From: Bacteroidota bacterium
Lineage (GTDB): Bacteria; Bacteroidota; Bacteroidia; UKL13-3
NCBI GenBank assembly: GCA_947449515.1
Contig: CANFSD010000033.1
Coordinates: 1-12,630, forward strand
Direction of reading: 5' to 3'
Length of the DNA: 12,630 nt
Under the pieces are notes generated by a model that saw only the letters and a list, made by a program, of their open reading frames with translations, was not told the origin of the DNA and did no database searches. The stretch's first letter is position 1; each line of letters starts with the position of its first letter. The translations under genes were made by a program, and so were the position numbers. Below, in pieces: positions 7,545-12,630 of the stretch.

Positions 7545-9407
7545 TTCTTCCTCTTCTATAACAGTATCTTTTTCTATTCTTAAATTATCAATAATAAATG
7601 CCTGTCGATCCATGGTGTTTTTACCCATATAGTATTCCAACATTTTTTGAATAGGCATATCTGGGGTTAACACAACTGGTTGCAAGCGCATATCTTCACC
7701 AATAAACAATCCAAATTCATTTGGAGAAATTTCACCAAGTCCTTTAAATCGAGTAATTTCGGGTCTTACACCAAGTTGCCTAATGGCATCATGTTTCTCT
7801 TGCTCTGTATAACAATAAATTGTTTTTTGTTTGTTACGAACCCTAAATAAAGGTGTTTCAAGAATATACAAGTGACCGTTTTTAGCTAGGTCGGGGAAAA
7901 ATTGCAAGAAAAAAGTTAGCAACAACAAGCGAATATGCATACCGTCTACATCGGCATCTGTAGCAACTACTATCCTATTGTAACGCAAATCCTCAATGCT
8001 TTCTTCAATGTTTAATGCATGTTGTAATAAATTGAATTCTTCATTTTCGTATACAATTTTCTTGGTAAGACCGTATGAATTTAAGGGCTTACCACGCAAA
8101 CTAAATACCGCTTGTAATTCAACATTTCTGCTTTTGGTTATTGATCCAGATGCAGAATCACCCTCCGTAATAAAAAGGGTTGTATCGAACCTACGTTCGT
8201 CTTTGGCTTCGTTGTAATGGTACCTGCAATCGCGCAATTTCTTGTTGTGTAAGTTTGCCTTTTTTGCACGGTCGTTGGCCAGCTTTTTAATACCTGCCAT
8301 TTCCTTACGCTCACGCTCACTTTGGTTAATTCTGCGCAACAACGCATCAGCAGTTTCTGGGTGCTTATGCAAGAAATCATCCAAGCTCTTCTTAAAGAAA
8401 TCCATCACAAATTGCCTAACTGTTGGCGATTCGGTTGGGGCCATGTTTACAGAGCCTAATTTTGTTTTGGTCTGACTTTCAAAAACGGGTTCTTGCACCC
8501 TTAAACTCACCGCAGCAATTATACTTGCGCGAATATCTGCCAAATCAAAATCCTTGTTATAAAAATCTCTAATGGTCTTGGCAAAGGCTTCACGGAACGC
8601 GTTTAAGTGCGTTCCACCTTGTGTGGTATGTTGCCCATTTACGAAACTGTAATATTCCTCACCATATTGATTTTCGTGGGTAATTGCTACTTCAATGTCT
8701 TCGCCACGCAAATGAATAATTGGATAGCGCAATGCTTCCTCATTTGTTTTACGCTTTAATAAATCCAATAAACCATCTTTAGAGAAAAACTTTTTATCGT
8801 TGAACCAAATTGTTAAACCTGCGTTGAGGTAAACATAGTTCCAAAGCATGTTTTCAATGTATTCATTGATATATTTAAAGTGCTTGAAAATGGTATCATC
8901 GGCAATAAAAGTAATAGCTGTACCATTGGGTTCTATGGTGTCTTGTAGTTTTTGTTCGCTTACTAAAAATCCTTTTTCAAATTCCGCAATTTTGGTTTTA
9001 CCATCGCGGAAAGATTGCGCTTTAAAATTAGCGGAAAGGGCATTCACGGCCTTTGTACCCACCCCATTTAAACCTACAGATTTTTTAAATGCCGCAGAAT
9101 CATATTTACCACCCGTATTAATTTGAGAAACACATTCTATTACTTTTCCTAATGGAATACCCCTACCATAATCGCGGATAAATGCTTTGTTATCGGTAAT
9201 TTTAATGTCAATTTGGCGACCATTCCCCATTACAAATTCATCAATGGAATTGTCTATAATTTCCTTGAGCAAAATGTAAATACCATCATCCATGGCACTA
9301 CCATCGCCAAGTTTACCAATGTACATTCCTGGGCGCAAACGGATGTGTTCTCGCCAATCTAGCGACCGAATGCTACTCTCGTCATAATTTACAACTTCTT
9401 CTGCCAT
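7527..9407 (-). CDS. parE: DNA topoisomerase IV subunit B (ParE type)
   Basis: ATPase subunit of topoisomerase IV, which with ParC unlinks daughter chromosomes. With ATG 9407 the protein is 626 residues, normal for the family. The frame is open to 9539, but the extra 44 residues would run through the upstream palindrome and terminator stem and look non-coding. The GHKL ATPase domain has E49 and N53 in EIIDNSIDE, DYGRGIP (79-85) and GLNGVGTKA (112-120). QTKTKLGS (312-319) is the transducer loop with the phosphate-contacting lysine. The TOPRIM domain has EGDSASG (415-421) and DADVDGMH (484-491), the metal-binding acidic residues. The short tail after TRFKGLGEI and the DGMHIRLLLLTFF form favour ParE over GyrB, though the two are close. 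parC is usually next to parE; here fdhD lies downstream, on the opposite strand. A TATAATTG (9521-9514) resembles a -7 element with one mismatch but lacks a well-spaced -33. Confidence 0.93.
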   Translation of the reverse strand: MAEEVVNYDESSIRSLDWREHIRLRPGMYIGKLGDGSAMDDGIYILLKEIIDNSIDEFVMGNGRQIDIKITDNKAFIRDYGRGIPLGKVIECVSQINTGGKYDSAAFKKSVGLNGVGTKAVNALSANFKAQSFRDGKTKIAEFEKGFLVSEQKLQDTIEPNGTAITFIADDTIFKHFKYINEYIENMLWNYVYLNAGLTIWFNDKKFFSKDGLLDLLKRKTNEEALRYPIIHLRGEDIEVAITHENQYGEEYYSFVNGQHTTQGGTHLNAFREAFAKTIRDFYNKDFDLADIRASIIAAVSLRVQEPVFESQTKTKLGSVNMAPTESPTVRQFVMDFFKKSLDDFLHKHPETADALLRRINQSERERKEMAGIKKLANDRAKKANLHNKKLRDCRYHYNEAKDERRFDTTLFITEGDSASGSITKSRNVELQAVFSLRGKPLNSYGLTKKIVYENEEFNLLQHALNIEESIEDLRYNRIVVATDADVDGMHIRLLLLTFFLQFFPDLAKNGHLYILETPLFRVRNKQKTIYCYTEQEKHDAIRQLGVRPEITRFKGLGEISPNEFGLFIGEDMRLQPVVLTPDMPIQKMLEYYMGKNTMDRQAFIIDNLRIEKDTVIEEEELEELV

Positions 9408-9461
9408 ACTCTTTATTGAAGATGCTAAGATACGCACTCCTATTGGATTGCTCACGGCGGG

Positions 9462-9483
9462 TTTTGCACAATATTGTGGAAAA
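9462..9483. promoter_or_regulatory. Near-perfect 22-bp palindrome upstream of parE
   Basis: The core CACAATATTGTG (9467-9478) is a perfect 12-bp palindrome. It is flanked by TTTT and AAAA so that 20 of 22 positions are symmetric, broken only at one base pair position. It lies 55 to 76 bases upstream of the parE start codon, where an operator would lie. Each half, read inward as TTTTGCACA or TTTTCCACA, is also one mismatch from the DnaA box TTATnCACA. Which protein, if any, binds is unknown. Confidence 0.4.
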
Positions 9484-9527
9484 CACCTTCCCAAAGCCCT
9501 GGTTGAGCCAAGCCAATTATACACAAT

Positions 9528-9559
9528 AAAAAACCCCAAGGCTTTTGACCTTGGGGTTT
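9528..9559 (-). terminator. Rho-independent terminator of the OmpA-like/TPR lipoprotein gene
   Basis: An 11-bp perfect stem (AAACCCCAAGG 9531-9541 with CCTTGGGGTTT 9549-9559) around a seven-base loop. On the minus strand it is followed by TTTTTTATTGT. It starts about 20 bases after the lipoprotein stop and separates that gene from parE on the same strand. Confidence 0.9.
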
Positions 9560-9578
9560 GTAAATATTATTAATCTAA

Positions 9579-11309
9579 CTAGCGTATTGCTGCTTCGAAC
9601 AAAGGATTTTTAAAGAATTTAACAAATTCAATATCATCTTTTGCCATCGTTCTGGCTTCACCGTTTTTAGAAACCGCTTGCGCCAAGTTGGTAGTGCAAA
9701 CATCTTGGTTATTCATACGAGCACCGCAGATGGCTCTCAAATAGTAATGTGCCCAAGTTAACTCGTCAACATTAATATTATCTATAGTAGTTTTAGCACC
9801 ATTTGCATCACCATTCATCAATTGCGCTAAGGCAGTATTGAAGTCTGATTTTCCACTCTTGCCAAAATTACTTACTGCAGAAGCGTAGTTACCAGCTTTC
9901 ACATCAAATACACCCAAATTATAATAAGTGTTTGCTCCGTTATCAGCTGCTTTTTGGTAGTATGAACGTGCAGTTGCATTATCGCCTTTAGCACGCGCTA
10001 AGGCACCTAAGTTAGCCAACACAACACCATTGTTTGCACTTAATTCATTTGCTTTATTCAAGTTAGCACTTGCATCATTGGTATTATTCGTCATCAAATT
10101 AACAACCGCTAAATCATTAAAACCTCTCCAATCAGTTGCTGCTCTTAAAGTATATGCTGCAAGAACGGCTTCTTTTTGTTTCAAATCAGTAGTAATAATT
10201 GCTAAGTGGTACAATTCAACATTGCTCAACTCATCATATTTACCATAGAAACCAAGTAATTCAGCTTCTGTTTTGAATGGCTTGTTACCAGTAACCACCA
10301 ATTCAGATTTACGTAATTTAGGTAAGATGGTGGTAGCTGATTTTTCCCATGATTTTTTGTAATCCTTACGCAATTGTGCTTCACGCTCATCATCGCTGAT
10401 GTTGGAATTGTTTACAATTGCAATCATAGCATCTTTATCTGCGAAATTAGAAAGCGCCAATTCAGCGGCATAACCTTTCCAATCTTCAGCCAACATATAA
10501 CCCATGCTAAAGTTACTATCATTCACCTCTGCAAAACCTAATTTCTTAAGTTCTTTTCTAAAATAAGCAAAGGTTGAAGTAGAACGACCTTTTGAAAGGT
10601 TGCTGTTTCTTTCCAATTCACCGTCAGGTGAAGCATATGCATTGATTGAAATACCTCTGATAATCCAAAATGGATCAGCTTTCAAAAGGTTTTTCAAAGC
10701 AGTAATTTGCGTTTTGTTGTTTAAAGCTTTACCAACTTTAAAACTTGGGTTGAATTTATCCACATCCATTGGGAAATAAATACTAACCGACTTATTGCTA
10801 ATTTCTGGTTGGTAGTTATCAGAACCTGTTTTGTACTCATTAGTGTACATTAACATACTGGCAGTGGTTTGGGTACCAATTACCATTACGCTATCTGGAA
10901 CCTTAACAACTTTGTTTTTGTAGGTATAACGTGGATACATTTTCACGTTTTTCAAATCAGCTGTATAAGGAATTTTATCCGAATAGCTAACTGTACCACC
11001 CAATTTTGAGTTGATTGTAAAATCTGCTGCTCCTTTGGCTTTCTCACCTTTAACAGTGTAGCTTTTCAAAGAAATCTCTTTACCGTCTTTGGTTTTCAAA
11101 TACGGCTGGAAAGTTACAAGCGCACCTGCAGGAAATGTTTTAGGGGCAACACTGCCGCTAATAACAACACTCACTGAATCTCCCCTCATTTCGAGTGGAT
11201 TTGGCGTAACATTGTACTTACTTTTAGTAAAATTTGGACCACTACAAGCGGCTAAAAAAACCGACGTGGCTAAACCGATTGGTAGAACTTTTTGGAAAAA
11301 ATCCTTCAT
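9579..11309 (-). CDS. Lipoprotein with OmpA-like domain and C-terminal TPR repeats
   Basis: A 576-residue envelope protein starting at ATG 11309. Residues 1-22 are a lipoprotein signal ending in the lipobox LAAC, so C22 should be lipidated; there is no aspartate at +2. Residues 25-160 are probably beta-rich and unassigned. Residues 170-255 resemble an OmpA-type peptidoglycan-associated domain: ISINAYASPDG (221-231 region), then NSNLSKGRS (235-243). The aspartate of the classic GHTD motif is replaced (AYAS) while the arginine of LSxxR is kept as R242, so peptidoglycan binding is uncertain. Residues 395-500 show TPR-like repeats, with Ala-rich ANLGALARAKGDNATARSYYQKA as the clearest unit and YYNLGVFDVKAGNYASAVSNF next. 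I know this architecture from Bacteroidota but no defined function. It is monocistronic, between a terminator and a divergent promoter. TATAATTG (11337-11330) upstream is a weak -7 candidate. Confidence 0.8.
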   Translation of the reverse strand: MKDFFQKVLPIGLATSVFLAACSGPNFTKSKYNVTPNPLEMRGDSVSVVISGSVAPKTFPAGALVTFQPYLKTKDGKEISLKSYTVKGEKAKGAADFTINSKLGGTVSYSDKIPYTADLKNVKMYPRYTYKNKVVKVPDSVMVIGTQTTASMLMYTNEYKTGSDNYQPEISNKSVSIYFPMDVDKFNPSFKVGKALNNKTQITALKNLLKADPFWIIRGISINAYASPDGELERNSNLSKGRSTSTFAYFRKELKKLGFAEVNDSNFSMGYMLAEDWKGYAAELALSNFADKDAMIAIVNNSNISDDEREAQLRKDYKKSWEKSATTILPKLRKSELVVTGNKPFKTEAELLGFYGKYDELSNVELYHLAIITTDLKQKEAVLAAYTLRAATDWRGFNDLAVVNLMTNNTNDASANLNKANELSANNGVVLANLGALARAKGDNATARSYYQKAADNGANTYYNLGVFDVKAGNYASAVSNFGKSGKSDFNTALAQLMNGDANGAKTTIDNINVDELTWAHYYLRAICGARMNNQDVCTTNLAQAVSKNGEARTMAKDDIEFVKFFKNPLFEAAIR

Positions 11310-11324
11310 TGTTAATTATTTTTG
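11291..11324 (+). promoter_or_regulatory. Bacteroidota-type promoter for the small protein-ftsE unit
   Basis: TTTG (11291-11294), a 22-base spacer, then TATTTTTG (11317-11324), a perfect match to the -7 consensus TAnnTTTG with an acceptable -33 spacing. Transcription would begin near 11331, leaving a leader of about 46 bases before the TTG start at 11377. The -33 element lies inside the first codons of the divergent lipoprotein gene, so the two control regions overlap. Confidence 0.6.
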
Positions 11325-11376
11325 TTGCGCAATTATAAGTTATTGTAAGAAAGAATAAAAAAATAATTCTCATATT

Positions 11377-11589
11377 TTGTATATAATTAAAATAAAAGGC
11401 AAAGCCAAAATACCTGATTACCTGCAAGTGCGGGATGAGCAATTTACATTGGTAGCCTATACCCGCACCGATAGGCCTGAAAAAGCACTTGAAAAATGTG
11501 GTTTAGGCGCTCATATCGAAAAGATTAAGGAATTAATGAATGCCATACCTTTTGGCCAAATGACTAAATTAGAATTAAATGACAATTAA
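11377..11589 (+). CDS. Small conserved-type protein upstream of ftsE, function unknown
   Basis: A 70-residue protein reading MYIIKIKGKAKIPDYLQVRD at its start, then FTLVAYTRTDRPEKALEKCG, then a helix HIEKIKELMNAIPFGQMTKLEL. It has no signal peptide or membrane segment and is mixed alpha/beta in appearance. Its start must be a non-ATG codon. TTG at 11377 is the best; a stop lies 21 bases upstream and the only in-frame ATG is too far inside. The last 11 bases overlap ftsE and a good promoter precedes it, so it is a real gene co-expressed with ftsE. Small proteins of this kind in Bacteroidota have, as I recall, sometimes been labelled fructose-6-phosphate aldolase; nothing in 70 residues supports an aldolase, and I would not pass that name on. 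Linkage to FtsE suggests a role in division or envelope work, which is only inference. Confidence 0.75.
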   Translation: MYIIKIKGKAKIPDYLQVRDEQFTLVAYTRTDRPEKALEKCGLGAHIEKIKELMNAIPFGQMTKLELNDN

Positions 11590-12286
11590 AAAGCCCATCA
11601 TTACCCTAGAAAATGTTAGCATTTTCCAGCAAGACAACCTCATTCTTTCAGAAATTAGCTTAGAAATTTGTGCGGCTGAGTTTCATTATTTAATTGGTAC
11701 AACTGGAAGTGGAAAGAGTTCCCTTTTGAAAGTTTTATATGGCGAACTGCCAATTGTAAAAGGTACTGGAAATATTGCTGGTATAGAACTTACCAAGCTC
11801 AAACGCTCAAAAATCCCTCAACTGCGCAGAAAATTGGGTGTGGTTTTTCAAGATTTTCAATTGCTTTTTGATAGAAATATTCACGACAACCTCAATTTTG
11901 TTTTGAGTGCAACCGGATGGAAAAACCAAGATGAAATGGACCAACGTATTAAAGAGGTTTTGGATATGGTAGGATTAAACACCAAATCGCATAAAATGCC
12001 ATTTGAATTAAGTGGTGGAGAGCAACAACGTATTGCTATTGCCAGAGCCTTACTCAATAAGCCTGAAGTAATTTTGGCCGATGAACCTACCGGAAACCTC
12101 GATCCTAAAACCAGCGACGATATTTTACAATTACTGCACCAAATTTGTGAAGGGGGTACTGCCGTTTTAATGGCAACTCACGACTACAGAATATTAGAAA
12201 AATTCCCAGCAAACATTATCCGTTGCGAGGCAGGTAAGGTTCAAAACAATAAGTTACTCAACGAAATTAACGGAGCAAGCTTATAA
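11579..12286 (+). CDS. ftsE: FtsE-type ABC transporter ATPase of cell division
   Basis: A single 235-residue nucleotide-binding domain with all ABC motifs: Walker A GTTGSGKSS (40-48), Q-loop Q91 in VFQDFQLL, signature LSGGEQQR (144-151), Walker B VILADEPTG (164-172, catalytic E169) and H-loop H201 in ATHDYR. The length, the sequence around FQDFQLLFDRNIHDNL and the ATHD ending fit FtsE, which with the membrane protein FtsX uses ATP to control peptidoglycan hydrolases at the septum. LolD-type ATPases are the nearest alternative, since they share the same layout, but the QDFQLL and DRNIHDNL block favours FtsE. No membrane partner is adjacent: the small protein overlaps upstream by 11 bases, and a convergent gene overlaps the 3' end. 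As I recall, separate ftsE and ftsX loci are usual in Bacteroidota. Confidence 0.85.
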   Translation: MTIKKPIITLENVSIFQQDNLILSEISLEICAAEFHYLIGTTGSGKSSLLKVLYGELPIVKGTGNIAGIELTKLKRSKIPQLRRKLGVVFQDFQLLFDRNIHDNLNFVLSATGWKNQDEMDQRIKEVLDMVGLNTKSHKMPFELSGGEQQRIAIARALLNKPEVILADEPTGNLDPKTSDDILQLLHQICEGGTAVLMATHDYRILEKFPANIIRCEAGKVQNNKLLNEINGASL

Positions 12287-12629
12287 TTTTTCTTGCATTG
12301 GCTCCTACCTCAAATTGGGTTCCTAATACCCTTTTTCTTATAGTAATATCTGCTTCTGTGAAATTTTGCTCCATAAGGGCGTCTATTTCTAAGGCCATTT
12401 CCCCAGGTGAATCTTTGATATGACAAGCGGCTTCTAGTCCGCTATCCATTACCATGGGCGAGTTTACCACAATAAACCTTCCCTTATAAAGTACATTTAC
12501 GAGTTTCAATTTAATGCCAGTTGGTTGAAAAGTGCTTAACACATTTACCTGTGCATTTTTAATATGGTTTTCTATTTCGGCAGGACTTAAATTCTTTAAC
12601 AAGGTAACATTTTCTTGCTGTTTTATGGC
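12267..12629 (-). CDS. GT-B glycosyltransferase, C-terminal part (start outside window)
   Basis: The frame stays open to the right edge, so the TTG at 12602 is not its start; 120 C-terminal residues are visible. LKNLSPAEIENHIKNAQVNVL, then FQPTGIKLKLVNVLYKGRF, VVNSPMV, SGLEAACHI and a closing helix are the donor-binding half of a GT4-like glycosyltransferase of the kind common in Bacteroidota. GIKLKL followed by a small-loop glycine and the acidic residue of GLEA occupy the positions of the family's nucleotide-sugar contacts. The substrate cannot be told. Its last 20 bases overlap the end of ftsE on the other strand. Confidence 0.7.
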   Translation of the reverse strand, partial: AIKQQENVTLLKNLSPAEIENHIKNAQVNVLSTFQPTGIKLKLVNVLYKGRFIVVNSPMVMDSGLEAACHIKDSPGEMALEIDALMEQNFTEADITIRKRVLGTQFEVGANARKIISLLR

Positions 12630-12630
12630 G

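Noticed and set aside
9408..9539. 44-residue N-terminal extension of ParE
   Set aside because: It runs through the palindrome and into the terminator stem of the neighbouring gene; residues from MAEEVVNYDE onward match the usual ParE start.

Overview
The window looks like ordinary chromosomal DNA from a low-GC member of the Bacteroidota. Four things point there: two secreted proteins end in type IX secretion (T9SS) type A sorting domains; there is a TAnnTTTG-type promoter; purine-rich ribosome binding sites are absent; and gyrA, parE and ftsE resemble their Bacteroidota versions. No transposase, integrase, CRISPR array, tRNA or phage gene was seen. Most of the content is housekeeping, and I do not find a convincing new multi-gene system.

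Layout. 1-124 is the 3' end of an unassigned plus-strand gene with its own terminator. 177-256 holds an intergenic stretch with weak similarity to the 3' two thirds of 5S rRNA. 364-1380 (minus) is a secreted T9SS protein with a TTG start. 1495-4116 (minus) is gyrA, closed by a strong hairpin terminator. Divergent from gyrA, 4314-7521 (plus) is a two-gene unit: a secreted M1 metallopeptidase and, one base later, fdhD. This unit converges on parE (7527-9407, minus), with an inverted repeat spanning both stop codons. Upstream of parE are a near-perfect 22-bp palindrome and then the terminator of the next gene, an OmpA-like/TPR lipoprotein (9579-11309, minus). Divergent from the lipoprotein, a small 70-residue protein overlaps ftsE (11377-12286, plus). 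ftsE overlaps the end of a convergent glycosyltransferase that runs off the window (12267-12629, minus).

How the genes relate. GyrA and ParE are subunits of the two type IIA topoisomerases (gyrase and topoisomerase IV); neither partner, GyrB or ParC, is in the window. FtsE is the ATPase of the FtsEX division complex, again without its partner FtsX. The M1 peptidase, the 338-residue T9SS protein and the lipoprotein are envelope or surface products. FdhD is a cytoplasmic sulfurtransferase for molybdenum or tungsten formate dehydrogenases, and no such enzyme is encoded here. The least explained items are the small protein coupled to ftsE, the OmpA/TPR lipoprotein, the M1-fdhD pairing, the palindrome upstream of parE and the 5S-like stretch.
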